A DNA stretch of 64,000 nucleotides from Microcoleus vaginatus_C. Lineage in GTDB: Bacteria; Cyanobacteriota; Cyanobacteriia; Cyanobacteriales; Microcoleaceae. Below are positions 25,248 through 34,303 of this stretch, in pieces (the first letter of the stretch is position 1; every line of letters starts with the position of its first letter). The stretch is from NCBI GenBank assembly GCA_040004035.1, contig JAMPLN010000028.1; one strand, given 5' to 3'. Below the pieces are notes generated by a model. The model was not told where the DNA came from. It was given only the letters and a program-made list of their open reading frames with translations, and did not search any database. The translations under genes were made by a program, and so were the position numbers.

Positions 25248-26495
25248 ATGCCGAAACTCAAAGAATCTTTTAATCCCCCCCATACCGAACCAGCCGATTC
25301 CGCGATTCGCCTAAAGCAGCATAAAGATTTGTTTTCGTGGCTTTCGATCGCTGCGGGGCTAATTTTTCTACAGGGGTACATGATTGCTCCCCTGATTCCA
25401 CGTTTGGCTGAAGTTTTTAATGTTCCGGTTCAGGAAATCGGCTTTATCGTTCCAGCCTATATGCTGTCCTATGCACTGATGGCATTATTCTTCGGCCTCC
25501 TGTCCGATCGCTTTGGTCGATGGTCTATTATTCGCATCTCGCTTGCTCTTTTTGTCATTTTCACCGCTTTAACTGCCACTGCTCAAAATGCTTCGCAGAT
25601 GGCAACCTGGCGGCTATTAACCGGGATTGGAGCCAGTGGTGTGATTCCCCTTACCTTCGCCTTAATTGGCGATTTATTCCCGTTCGATCAGCGAGGTGCC
25701 AAGCTAGGATTGGTGTTTGCAGCAATGGAAGGGGGAATGGCAGCAGGCTCTGCGGGGGGAGCGATTCTTGAGCCATTTGTAGGTTGGCGATCGCTCTTTC
25801 TAGGTACTGCTGTGCTTGCTGCTGTTGTGCTTTGGCGGCTTCATCCTTACGGCTCTTTATTTGATACACCAAAAGTCACCAAATTACCGCCTATTCGCCA
25901 AATCTTTAGGGGATACAGCCAGATATTAGCAACCTTTCGGGGAAAGCGTACATATGCTTATGTTCTGTGGAATGGTATCTACCACTCAGGGGTCTATACA
26001 TGGCTAGGGTTGTATTTATCGCAACGGTACGGTATGGATGCCTTGAGCATTGGTTTAAACATTCTTGGGTACGGCATTCCCGGTTTATTGCTGAGTTCTT
26101 TCATTGGTCAAGCCGTCGATCGGTGGGGACGGCGTTGGCTCGTTCCAGCAGGGTTGGTAATGGCTGCTGTGGCTGGGATTGCAATGATTTTTGAGATTCC
26201 GCCAATGGGAACGACGATCGCAGTTCTTATTTTGTCTTTAGGGTATGACCTGACTCAACCGTTATTTGTCGGAATTGTGACGGATCTCGGAGATGACAAC
26301 AATTTGGGGCAAACGATGGGACTGAAGGTATTTACTCTGTTTACTGGATTTGGTGTAGGCAGTCTCATATTTGGAGAGCTACTGCGCTTTGGATTTGGGC
26401 CTTCTCTCGCTATCTTTGGTGGCATTCAGTTGATAACTGGTTTGATTGCAGTCCCACTATTCTGGCAGGAAGTCCCCTCTCGATTACGGGGTTAG
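25248..26495 (+). CDS. Major facilitator superfamily transporter
   Basis: This protein has 415 residues and twelve predicted membrane helices. The MFS motif A is visible after helix 2 (FFGLLSDRFGRW) and its relic after helix 8 (SSFIGQAVDRWGRRWL). Motif B/C-like residues occur in ATWRLLTGIGASGVIPLTFAL. The pattern fits drug/proton antiporters of the 12-helix group; the substrate is not predictable. The ATG at 25248 is preferred to a TTG at 25230, which would add six residues. The gene with its promoter sits between two 71-bp direct repeats, suggesting that it came in, or can be lost, as a unit. Confidence 0.87.
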   Translation: MPKLKESFNPPHTEPADSAIRLKQHKDLFSWLSIAAGLIFLQGYMIAPLIPRLAEVFNVPVQEIGFIVPAYMLSYALMALFFGLLSDRFGRWSIIRISLALFVIFTALTATAQNASQMATWRLLTGIGASGVIPLTFALIGDLFPFDQRGAKLGLVFAAMEGGMAAGSAGGAILEPFVGWRSLFLGTAVLAAVVLWRLHPYGSLFDTPKVTKLPPIRQIFRGYSQILATFRGKRTYAYVLWNGIYHSGVYTWLGLYLSQRYGMDALSIGLNILGYGIPGLLLSSFIGQAVDRWGRRWLVPAGLVMAAVAGIAMIFEIPPMGTTIAVLILSLGYDLTQPLFVGIVTDLGDDNNLGQTMGLKVFTLFTGFGVGSLIFGELLRFGFGPSLAIFGGIQLITGLIAVPLFWQEVPSRLRG

Positions 26496-26558
26496 GGACT
26501 GTTGCCCAAAGCAATGTTGCCTACATCAATAATGTTCTGTTGTAGACCATCTATAGAG

Positions 26559-26629
26559 CAATACGCTTGGGTTAGCGCTTTCAGACGAATTTCATTTCAC
26601 GCATTTATGAGAGTTCCAGACTTTTGAAA
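26559..26629. repeat. 71-bp direct repeat, copy 2 (right of the MFS gene)
   Basis: This is the second copy of 24754-24824, 64 bp past the MFS stop, with two mismatches. Its last bases overlap the left arm of the terminator hairpin at 26626. Confidence 0.93.
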
Positions 26630-26662
26630 TACTCACCGGCCTGAAGGCGCGGTGAGTATTTC
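26626..26662. terminator. Strong hairpin between convergent MFS and tex genes
   Basis: GAAATACTCACCG at 26626-26638 pairs perfectly with CGGTGAGTATTTC at 26650-26662. The loop GCC-TGAA-GGC extends the stem by three more pairs with one bulged G. The position between two convergent stop codons indicates a bidirectional terminator. Confidence 0.75.
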
Positions 26663-26679
26663 AGCTTTCCCCCAAAGTT

Positions 26680-28890
26680 TTAACGTCGGCGCGGGGCCGG
26701 AAGCCTCGCACTATTGCCATTTTGCGGTTGCGGTTTTTCTTGCAGCTTCATCGTCAAACTAACCCGCTTTAACTTCTCATTCACCTCCAAAACCCGCACT
26801 TTCACAACTTGTCCGACTTTAACAATCTGTTTGGGGTCATCTACGAAGCGATCGGCTAATTGAGAAATGTGAACCAAACCATCTTGGTGCACTCCCACAT
26901 CAACAAAGGCTCCAAAGTTAGCTACATTCGTGATTATCCCTTCTAATTCCATCCCAACTTGTAAATCGGAGATTTCTTTGATTCCTGCTTGGAAAGTGGC
27001 ATATTTAAACTCGGCTCGCGGATCTCTTCCCGGTTTTTCTAGTTCGGAAATAATGTCTCGGAGTGTTGGTTCTCCGACTTTCTCTGTGACATATTTCTTG
27101 ATATTTACCGTCTTGATTTTTTCAGATATTTGTGTTATTCCTGTCAGCGGCAAGTCTAAATCCTTGGCGATCGCCTGCACGACAGGATAACTTTCTGGAT
27201 GAACTGCTGTATTGTCCAGGGGGTTTTCGCCGCCGCGAATGCGGAGAAACCCGGCTGCTTGTTCAAAAGCTTTTGGCCCGAGTTTGGGAACTTTCAGGAG
27301 TTGGCGGCGATTTTTAAAGGCGCCGTTTTCGTTGCGGTAATTAACGATATTTTTGGCAACAGTTGCCGTCATTCCTGACACAAATGTCAGCAGTTCTTTG
27401 GACGCTGTGTTTAAGTCAACTCCTACATAATTAACGCAGCTTTCGACTGTTTCGTCGAGTTTCTTTTTGAGCAGTTTTTGGTCAACATCGTGCTGGTATT
27501 GACCGACTCCTATTGATTTCGGGTCGATTTTCACGAGCTCGGCGAGGGGGTCTTGCAAGCGCCGTCCAATGCTGACTGCGCCGCGAACGGTGATGTCGAG
27601 GTCGGGAAATTCGGCGATCGCCACTTCGCTTGCGGAATAAATCGATGCACCGGATTCATTCACCATGACTTTAATCGGTTTCCTCTCCATTTCTGCCAAA
27701 ACTTCCGAAACAAATTCGTCTGTTTCCCGGGAAGCTGTACCGTTGCCGATCGCGATTAATTCAATTTTATATTTTTCAATCAAATGCTTGACAATTTTAC
27801 CAGCTTGCTGCCGCTGAGCGGCCGCTTGGTGGGGAAAAATTGCTTGATATTCTAAAAATTGCCCGGTTTCATCGAGGGCGGAAACTTTACACCCCGTGCG
27901 AAATCCCGGATCGATCGCCAATGTGGGTTTCATCCCCGCCGGCGCCGACAGCAGCAACTCGCGGAGGTTGGTTTCAAAAGTGGCGATCGACTCGATATCA
28001 GCGACGGCTTTGTTGTGCGATCGCACTTCAGTAATTAACGAAGTCTTCATCAGTCGGTTGAAGGCATCCTTCAAGGTCGATCGATAAAACTCTTTAACTT
28101 CCGGTATCCTAGTTCTAATTTCCTGACCTTCCAAATAAGCCATCACTGCGGATTCATCAAAAGTTAGTTCCAAATCTAAAACCCCTTCCGTTTCCCCGCG
28201 AAACAGTGCTAACATATTGTGCGACTGAACGCTTCTCGCTGCAACTTGATAATTGCGGTACATTTCAAATTTAGTGCTTCCTTCCGGGAAATCCTCTTTA
28301 ATTTTCGAGACAAAAACTCCTGTTTTCATTAAAAAATCTCGCAAATAAGCCCGCAATTCCGCTTTTTCCGAAACCGCTTCGGCCAAAATATCCGCAGCAC
28401 CTTTTAGAGCTTCTTCTGCGGTTTTAACTCCCTTTTCTTCCGAAATATATTTAGCTGCTTCTGCCTCAAAATCTGCTGGTTTAGCCGTCGGTAAGTTCAG
28501 AGACTTGATAAAATTTGCCAGCGGTTCCAAACCTTTTTCCCTAGCAATTGTGGCTCGCGTCCGCCGCTTGGGTTTGTAAGGCAGATAAAGGTCTTCAAGT
28601 TCGTTTTTTTGCAAACACGATTCGATTTTGGCTTGCAGTTCTTCAGTGAGTTTTCCCTGAGAGCTAATCGTCTCTAAAATCGACTTTTTGCGCTCTTCAA
28701 TTTCCGTCAAATAGGTGAAGCGATCGGAGATATCCCGCAACTGAATTTCATTCAGCAAATCCGTGCGTTCTTTGCGGTAGCGGGCAATAAACGGAATAGT
28801 TGCTCCCTCGGCGAAAAGTTCCAGAGCATTATTGACTTGAGACAGATTAATGGAAAGTTCTTGAGCAATCAGTTGAGGAATGTCGATCAT
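26680..28890 (-). CDS. tex: Tex family RNA-binding transcription accessory protein
   Basis: This protein has 736 residues, a normal length for Tex. The order is Tex_N (IAQELSINLSQVNNALELF, then ATIPFIARYRKERTDLLNE), the YqgF/RuvC-like domain (TLAIDPGFRTGCKVSALDE near 325), helix-hairpin-helix (LNTASKELLTFVSGMTATVA, then FKNRRQLLKVPKLGPKAFEQ), and an S1 domain (GMELEGIITNVANFGAFVDV, then DGLVHISQL) near 640-710 with a short basic tail. Family members bind RNA and affect transcription; the cyanobacterial role is not defined. It is monocistronic. Confidence 0.93.
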   Translation of the reverse strand: MIDIPQLIAQELSINLSQVNNALELFAEGATIPFIARYRKERTDLLNEIQLRDISDRFTYLTEIEERKKSILETISSQGKLTEELQAKIESCLQKNELEDLYLPYKPKRRTRATIAREKGLEPLANFIKSLNLPTAKPADFEAEAAKYISEEKGVKTAEEALKGAADILAEAVSEKAELRAYLRDFLMKTGVFVSKIKEDFPEGSTKFEMYRNYQVAARSVQSHNMLALFRGETEGVLDLELTFDESAVMAYLEGQEIRTRIPEVKEFYRSTLKDAFNRLMKTSLITEVRSHNKAVADIESIATFETNLRELLLSAPAGMKPTLAIDPGFRTGCKVSALDETGQFLEYQAIFPHQAAAQRQQAGKIVKHLIEKYKIELIAIGNGTASRETDEFVSEVLAEMERKPIKVMVNESGASIYSASEVAIAEFPDLDITVRGAVSIGRRLQDPLAELVKIDPKSIGVGQYQHDVDQKLLKKKLDETVESCVNYVGVDLNTASKELLTFVSGMTATVAKNIVNYRNENGAFKNRRQLLKVPKLGPKAFEQAAGFLRIRGGENPLDNTAVHPESYPVVQAIAKDLDLPLTGITQISEKIKTVNIKKYVTEKVGEPTLRDIISELEKPGRDPRAEFKYATFQAGIKEISDLQVGMELEGIITNVANFGAFVDVGVHQDGLVHISQLADRFVDDPKQIVKVGQVVKVRVLEVNEKLKRVSLTMKLQEKPQPQNGNSARLPAPRRR

Positions 28891-28913
28891 AGTGCAGAAG
28901 TTCGGATCAGTCG

Positions 28914-28944
28914 ATTTTAGATTTTAGATTTTAGATTTTAGATT
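28914..28944. repeat. Heptameric tandem repeat, ATTTTAG unit
   Basis: Four copies plus a partial one, lying 24 bp upstream of the tex start codon. The reverse-complement unit TCTAAAA is found at 32348 and 57899. Confidence 0.85.
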
Positions 28945-29133
28945 AACTTCACAGAAGAGACGAAGAAAAGGGAATCATCCCATTTTTGTTAAAATCGCTT
29001 TCTAGGAGTGCGATCGTCCCGCACAGCAAAGCCGATATATCTCGCTTCTAGATCTAGGGCTTGCACTCCTGTGAAAGCCTCATTGGGATGCTCCCGTGAT
29101 GTTAGCATAAATGCAGTCATTTCTCAATATTAT

Positions 29134-29973
29134 ATGTTGCCTTTTAAATATCCTGTGCCGCAAACCGATCCGCCGCGATCGCCCAGAGAAACGCTGCCGA
29201 CGATGTACGATTTACCCAGCGAAGACCCGGAGGAACCTGGTTTGCCTGACGAATTTCACGATTTACAGCCGCAGTTGTTGAGCCTGACGTTTAGACCTCG
29301 GAATTACCCGGCTTCTGAGATATTTAGCGGCACCGACATGAACCTTTATTATGACGTGCAGCACACTCTGTGGCACAAGCGGCCGGATTGGTTTGGAGTT
29401 GTGGGAGTTCCCCGACTTTACGATCGATCCGAACTGCGGATGAGTTATGTTACTTGGCAGGAAGGCGTGAATCCTTTTGTAATTGTAGAACTGCTTTCGC
29501 CGGGGACGGAAAAAGAAGATTTAGGCGACAATACCGATGAAGAAAAGTTGCCACCTCAGTCGGGAAATGCTGCGGGTAACGGGCAAGTTTTGGAGGCGGA
29601 GACGAAGAAGGAAACCCCTAGACAATGGGATGTTTACGAACAAATTTTGCGGGTTCCTATTTATGCCGTTTTCAGCCGCTATACTAACAAATTGCGAGTA
29701 TTTGAATTGAAGGGCGGACACTATCAAGAATTAGAATTGCCCGAGTCGCGAGTGTGGATTCCTGACCTAAGTTTGGGCTTGGGTTTGTGGCAAGGGGAGT
29801 TTCAGGGAATCGATCGACTGTGGTTGCGCTGGTATGATGTTGATGGCAATTGGATTCTCACTGAAGCGGAACAGCAACGGCAGCGGGCCGAGTCAGCGGA
29901 AGCTCAATTGCAGTCTTTAATTCTGCGGCTGCGGGAATCTGGCATCGATCCAGATCGATTTTTAAACAGTTAG
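29134..29973 (+). CDS. Uma2 family (DUF820) protein, long form with coiled C-terminus
   Basis: This protein has 279 residues. The Uma2 core is recognised by MYDLPSEDPEEPGLPDEFHD, then HKRPDWFGVVGVPRLYD (core Asp) and NPFVIVELLSPGTEKEDLG (core Glu). An insert rich in acidic and small residues lies near 130-165. The C-terminus has EAEQQRQRAESAEAQLQSLI then LRLRESGIDPDRFL, the heptad tail common to this subgroup. ATG 29134 is chosen because the upstream 42 codons look unlike the family. Function unknown. It is unrelated in detail to the shorter Uma2 at 24143. Confidence 0.82.
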   Translation: MLPFKYPVPQTDPPRSPRETLPTMYDLPSEDPEEPGLPDEFHDLQPQLLSLTFRPRNYPASEIFSGTDMNLYYDVQHTLWHKRPDWFGVVGVPRLYDRSELRMSYVTWQEGVNPFVIVELLSPGTEKEDLGDNTDEEKLPPQSGNAAGNGQVLEAETKKETPRQWDVYEQILRVPIYAVFSRYTNKLRVFELKGGHYQELELPESRVWIPDLSLGLGLWQGEFQGIDRLWLRWYDVDGNWILTEAEQQRQRAESAEAQLQSLILRLRESGIDPDRFLNS

Positions 29974-29982
29974 AGAGGACTG

Positions 29983-30141
29983 AAGTCCTGACTAATATTA
30001 TGTCCGGTTGATTACCCCTAATAAGGTAGAGGCGGGTTCACGAAAAATATCTACCAATAATTGACAATCTCAAAAACCCGCCCTTTTAATCGCGGTCACT
30101 GGATCGGACATGATATAAAAACTGGTTCGCAGTCAGGACTT
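29983..30141. repeat. Nested inverted-repeat element (159 bp)
   Basis: The outer arms AAGTCCTGACT (29983-29993) and AGTCAGGACTT (30131-30141) are perfect. Inside them ATGTCCG (30000-30006) matches CGGACAT (30105-30111), and inside those GGCGGGTT (30031-30038) matches AACCCGCC (30075-30082). Three concentric stems fill the gap between convergent genes. Likely a non-autonomous palindromic element that may double as a terminator. Confidence 0.7.
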
Positions 30142-30151
30142 TAGTTTTTTT

Positions 30152-31129
30152 TTACTTCACCATAAGACTGAAGGCCTCACTATACACAGGCTTTAACATT
30201 TGATCAAAACTTGATTGGTTGCGGCTTGTGTGTTTGTTGCTGGTACTCTTTGCGGTCAAGTCATCCGCGTTAAGAGAGTGATGCAAATAAGCTTTACCGA
30301 CAGAACCGAAAAGTTGCAGTTTGTCAGAAATGACCCATCGCATGGCATCGATAGCTTTTTCCATTATTTCCAACAAATCCGGATCTGCCTCAGAAATGCT
30401 ACTTTTTAACACGCCCATATAAGCTTCGCGAACTTCTGTATTCACATTAAATTTCGATACTCCGAATTTAATACATTCATGAATCATTGACTCTGGCAAA
30501 CCGCTAGCCCCGTGCATCACTAACGGCACTGAAACAGCAGCGCGGATTTTTGCCAGACGCGGAAAATCGAGTTTCGGTTCGCTCAAATATTTGCCGTGAA
30601 CGTTACCAATTGTTACGGCTAAAAAATCCACCTTAGTTTCTTTGATAAACTCTACTGCTGCTACGGGATCGGTCATCCTTGCAGCTTTCTCATCGCTTGT
30701 CAAACCGTCTTCCCTGCCACTGATTCTGCCTATTTCTGCTTCAACTGCCGCACCGTTAGCGTGGGCTAATTTAGTCATTTCCCGGCTAAATATTAAGTTT
30801 TGTTCGTATGGCAAAAAAGAACCGTCTGCCATAATTGATTTGATGCCGGCGCCTAAGCCGAGGTGAATGTCTTTTTCTGAAGTGCTGTGATCTAAGTGTA
30901 CTGCGATCGGCACTAAAGATTTGCGGGCCGCTTTGATGCACAGCGCGACTAAAGGCGATTGTCCGTATTGGAGGGCGCTGGGGTGAAGTTGCAGTATAGC
31001 AGGGCTGTGCAGCGCTTCGGCCGCATTGATGACGGCTGTTACTCCTTCGAGGTTGTAGACGTTAAAAGCGCCGATCGCATAACCATTTCTCAAAGCCGTG
31101 TTCAGCAATTCGCTAGTTGATGCGAGCAT
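30152..31129 (-). CDS. Class II (zinc) ketose-bisphosphate aldolase family protein
   Basis: This protein has 325 residues. The zinc and substrate motifs are VHLDHST (about 77-83), EAEIGRISG, TIGNVHGKY (about 174-182), PLVMHGASGLPE (about 202-213) and FGVSKFNVNTEV. The core matches fructose- or tagatose-bisphosphate aldolases (FbaA/GatY/KbaY group), which normally end near residue 285. Here about 40 extra polar residues follow (from AKSTSNKHTSRN). The main cyanobacterial class II FBP aldolase is about 359 residues and differs, so this may be a second, tagatose- or other-bisphosphate enzyme. It lies downstream of a 90-bp tandem duplication that covers its promoter region. Confidence 0.82.
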   Translation of the reverse strand: MLASTSELLNTALRNGYAIGAFNVYNLEGVTAVINAAEALHSPAILQLHPSALQYGQSPLVALCIKAARKSLVPIAVHLDHSTSEKDIHLGLGAGIKSIMADGSFLPYEQNLIFSREMTKLAHANGAAVEAEIGRISGREDGLTSDEKAARMTDPVAAVEFIKETKVDFLAVTIGNVHGKYLSEPKLDFPRLAKIRAAVSVPLVMHGASGLPESMIHECIKFGVSKFNVNTEVREAYMGVLKSSISEADPDLLEIMEKAIDAMRWVISDKLQLFGSVGKAYLHHSLNADDLTAKSTSNKHTSRNQSSFDQMLKPVYSEAFSLMVK

Positions 31130-31151
31130 ATAGTACCTACTTTAAAAACTT

Positions 31152-31331
31152 TTCTGAATGTTGATCATTCTATCAAAGTTTTAGGGCAAGCTCAGCTTAA
31201 TTTGTGTTTATTTTAATTGCGAATTCTTCCGCTAGCATTTATTCTGAATGTCGATCATTCTATCAAAGTTTCAGGGTAAGCTCAGCTTAGTTTATGTTTA
31301 TTTTAATTGCGAATTCTTCGGCTACGATTTA
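31152..31331. repeat. 90-bp tandem duplication upstream of the aldolase gene
   Basis: Copy 1 is 31152-31241 and copy 2 is 31242-31331, both beginning TTCTGAATGTYGATCATTCT and differing at roughly ten positions. It starts 22 bp upstream of the aldolase ATG, so promoter elements are probably duplicated. Confidence 0.88.
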
Positions 31332-31357
31332 TGTGAAGTGCATTTATTCTTGGGTAA

Positions 31358-31374
31358 GGTGCGCCTAGCGCACC
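31358..31374. terminator. Hairpin downstream of cysH
   Basis: GGTGCGC at 31358-31364 and GCGCACC at 31368-31374 around CTA. A second related arm set (GAGCCTAGCGCACCTTAC) follows at 31393-31410. It lies 50 bp past the cysH stop. It may be a dispersed palindrome used as a terminator. Confidence 0.5.
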
Positions 31375-31423
31375 CTACTATTTGTTTGGTGAGCCTAGCG
31401 CACCTTACTCCTTGAGTGATTCA

Positions 31424-32158
31424 CTAGGTTTGTGCGTTACCAGCGTGCAAACCGCATTCTTTTACGGTCGCTTCTTCCCACCACCAGCGACCTTCGCGTT
31501 CGTGTTGGTTCGGCAATACCGGCTTCGTACAAGGTTCGCACCCAATACTTACAAAACCGCGTTCGTGCAACTTGTTGTAAGGCACATCCAAAGCGCGAAT
31601 GTATTCCCAAACCTCTGCCGAAGACCAGTTTGCTAAGGGATTGAATTTAATTAATTCATGGTCAGGAGTTGAGAATGCAGTGTCAACTTCAATAACCGGA
31701 ATACCATTGCGGGTACTGGGACTTTGGTCTTTCCGCTGACCAGTAATCCAAGCATCGAGAGTATTCAATTTGCGGCGCAGCGGCTTGACTTTCCGCACGC
31801 CACAGCATTCTTTGTGGCCGTCTTGATAAAAACTAAACAATCCCTTTTCTTCTACTAGGGCTTGTACTTCTGCTGCATCGGGAAACATTACTTCTAATTT
31901 AATGCCGTAATGTTTTCTGACTTGATCCAAAAACTGATAAGTTTCTGAGTGCAGTCGTCCGGTGTCTAGGGTGAAAACGCGGAAATTCTTGGTGATTTTT
32001 GAGGCAATATCAATCAGAACTACATCTTCAGCCCCGCTGAAAGAAATGGAGATATTGTCAAAATTTTCTAGGGCAAATTTGAGAATGTCTCGCGGTGTTT
32101 TTTGACTGTATTCTGCTTCTAGCGCGGCAATGTTGAGATTTCTTTGGATGGCAACCAT
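31424..32158 (-). CDS. cysH: Assimilatory (phospho)adenylylsulfate reductase with Fe-S cluster motif
   Basis: This 244-residue cytoplasmic enzyme reduces PAPS or APS to sulfite. SFSGAEDVVLIDIA (PP-loop), TLDTGRLHSETYQF, then KECCGVRKVKPL (Cys118, Cys119) and SIGCEPCT (Cys207, Cys210) supply the four cysteines of a [4Fe-4S] cluster. ECGLH (Cys235) is the catalytic cysteine. The cluster motif is usually associated with APS preference, whereas cluster-free enzymes use PAPS; cyanobacterial enzymes carrying it have been annotated both ways. It is monocistronic. Confidence 0.92.
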   Translation of the reverse strand: MVAIQRNLNIAALEAEYSQKTPRDILKFALENFDNISISFSGAEDVVLIDIASKITKNFRVFTLDTGRLHSETYQFLDQVRKHYGIKLEVMFPDAAEVQALVEEKGLFSFYQDGHKECCGVRKVKPLRRKLNTLDAWITGQRKDQSPSTRNGIPVIEVDTAFSTPDHELIKFNPLANWSSAEVWEYIRALDVPYNKLHERGFVSIGCEPCTKPVLPNQHEREGRWWWEEATVKECGLHAGNAQT

Positions 32159-33086
32159 ATTTTCGGGTTTTCGGTGTTCTTTTCCTCTAGCCCTTTATTA
32201 TAGCCGATCGCCGTCTCTCCCTCACCGACTAATTTGACAATCAAGCAATGTCATCCGGGGGCCCCGGATTCATCCGTGAAACGAGAAAAAAGCTCCGAAT
32301 GCTCATCACCAGCCCCCGGATTTATCAGTGGGAGCGCTTTCTTCAATTCTAAAATCTAAAATCTAAAATCTAAAATCGATTGACCGCATCTTGCAGCAGT
32401 CTTTGCTGCTGGGCCCACGATCGAACTCAAGGATGGCGATCGCCTGCTGGTAGTAGTTTTGGTGAACGCAACACTCCTCTGCTGGGTAAAATGGGACTGC
32501 CGCGCGATCCATTGAATTTGCCCCCCAATTATAAATCGCACACAATAAAATTCTTTAAATGTTTTTGTTATCCTCCTCAAATTTGACTTGTCTCATTAAT
32601 AAAATAATAGCGTTCACTAAGCGATATTGTGCTGTATTTTAACTAAAAAAATATTTTACCACCAGTAATGACATAGGTATAACTACTTTTAAGTTGCTGT
32701 TAATGGCGCTAATAAAAAAAATTAGACTGCCTTATTTAAGCAATGCTCTAAACTAGGTGAGTGGGAATAAAGCTAAAACAATATCATAGAAAATCCGGCT
32801 TTGGTCTTCCGATCGATCCTTCTACTAAGACCTGTGGGTTTCCCCACTGCAAATTACCAACGATCCATTACTAATTGCCGATTAATTTATTCAAAGTGAT
32901 TCCGTTAGCAAAGTAAATTTTTATTCTTTTTATCGCTGACCGCCAACCTTCAGCCATACGATCGGCTATATTGTATTTGGAAGTACATTAATTTGTCCGC
33001 AAAGCGGTCTAGTCTCATCGCCGCCGGTCGCGCCAGCTTCTGAATAAACGTAGTCCGCTGTCAATAACAGCAAGGAAGTGTGGAAT
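32159..33086. other. Long intergenic region (928 bp) with repeats, no gene called
   Basis: ATCCGGGG-G-CCCCGGAT at 32253-32269 is a perfect 8-bp hairpin about 95 bp upstream of cysH. TCTAAAA repeats occupy 32348-32384. Short frames between 32356 and 32586 overlap on both strands and show no conserved pattern. From 32590 to 33060 the DNA is AT-rich and presumably holds the promoter of the chemosensory cluster; no clear binding site was identified. Confidence 0.6.
32348..32384. repeat. Heptameric tandem repeat, TCTAAAA unit
   Basis: Five consecutive TCTAAAA units. Confidence 0.88.
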
Positions 33087-33452
33087 ATGTCAAAAATTTT
33101 AGTCGTGGACGACGTTAAGAGCGAACTAGAAATCATTTGCCGCATTCTTCAAGATGCCGGAATGGATGTGATCCGGGCAGGCGACGGCGAAGAAGCGATC
33201 GCCATGATCCGCACAACCCGTCCGGCTTTGGTCGTTTTAGATGTAGTGATGCCACGAATGAACGGGTTTGAAGTGATCAGAGAATTGCGGGGCGATCGCG
33301 CAACTGCCAAATTGCCCGTAGTATTTTGTACTCATAAAAACACCGAGATTGATAAAGCTTGGGGAACTGATTTAGGCGCCGACGCTTACGTTAGCAAACC
33401 CTTTGAACCTCAGCAACTCGTCCACATAGTGCAGCGTCTGCTTTCCGCCTAA
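33087..33452 (+). CDS. CheY/PilH-like single-domain response regulator
   Basis: This protein has 121 residues and is a stand-alone receiver. The acid pair is Asp8-Asp9 (LVVDD), the phosphate acceptor Asp52 lies in VVLDVVMPRMNGFE, and the conserved Lys is in YVSKPFEP. The switch-residue position reads VVFCTHKN. AAGGAAG at 33072-33078 places the start at ATG 33087. It is the first gene of the five-gene chemosensory cluster and the likely phosphorylation target of the CheA at 40390. Cyanobacterial homologues of this type (PilH, PixH, HmpB) work in type IV pilus motility; which of these it matches cannot be decided here. Confidence 0.9.
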   Translation: MSKILVVDDVKSELEIICRILQDAGMDVIRAGDGEEAIAMIRTTRPALVVLDVVMPRMNGFEVIRELRGDRATAKLPVVFCTHKNTEIDKAWGTDLGADAYVSKPFEPQQLVHIVQRLLSA

Positions 33453-33709
33453 TCCGAATATAAAGTGCTCGGCAGCTTTCCCAAAAATATTATACCGACA
33501 AACCCCGTTTTTTTCTAATAAACTGGGTTTTTGAATTCCATAAAAGTTTATATTTAATGATAAAAACCTGCTTATTGGCCAACCGGCGATTTATTTAACG
33601 GAAACATTTGAGACACCCAAAGTTATTCTGAAAAACTCGATCGGCGATCGACTTTAGGGTCAAAGCAAAATTCTAATTTGTAAGCTACACTATAAACTAA
33701 AAATAAGCC

Positions 33710-34213
33710 ATGAAAATAACTGCTTCCCCCGCTGGGGGGAATCAAACAAGTGGAACAAAGCAATTTCTCCTGTTCGGTCAAGGAGGCAGTCTGTTCGCCA
33801 TAGACTTAGAGGCAGTGCGGGAAGTCCTTTCCCTCAAGGAACAACCGATTTCCCTGGTTCCCAACACCCTGCCATTTTTGCTGGGATTAACCAACTTGCG
33901 GGGTGAAATCTTAGCAGCAGCAGACTTCGGACAGTTCGTCGGTATTGAGTCGGTTGACATCCACCACCCAAACAGCCGCATCTTAGTTGTAGAAGCCCCC
34001 GATCCACGAGACGTGAGATTGTTGTCGAGAATCAGCCTGGGATTAGCCGTTTCCCGCGTCGAAGGAGTTTTACCTCTCAATCCCGATCGCATTGTCTCAG
34101 CACTAGATGTGAGTCCCGACCTAGCTCCATTCTTAAAAGGTCTGTACAATTCCGAAGGACGCTTGCTAATGATTGTCGATGTAGAAGCGATCGCCCATTC
34201 CGAACGCTGGTAA
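33710..34213 (+). CDS. CheW-like chemotaxis adaptor
   Basis: This protein has 167 residues and one CheW domain from about 17: FLLFGQGGSLFAIDLEAVRE, LVPNTLPFLLGLTNLRGEIL, then RILVVEAP and SRVEGVLPL, and LKGLYNSEGRLLMIVDVEAI. It should couple the receptor encoded next (34304) to CheA. The 257-bp gap upstream contains only a short AAACCC/GGGTTT palindromic stretch near 33500-33535. Confidence 0.9.
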   Translation: MKITASPAGGNQTSGTKQFLLFGQGGSLFAIDLEAVREVLSLKEQPISLVPNTLPFLLGLTNLRGEILAAADFGQFVGIESVDIHHPNSRILVVEAPDPRDVRLLSRISLGLAVSRVEGVLPLNPDRIVSALDVSPDLAPFLKGLYNSEGRLLMIVDVEAIAHSERW

Positions 34214-34303
34214 AACTTCACCATAAACGTAAGTCTGCAACTGCTTTGCATCAATACATTTAACTAACGATCGCCCGCATCCGATTTGCCCATCCTTAAT
34301 TTT

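Noticed and set aside
32356..32586. Overlapping short frames on both strands upstream of the chemosensory cluster
   Set aside because: Translations are low-quality, start or end in TCTAAAA repeats, and none resembles a known small protein.
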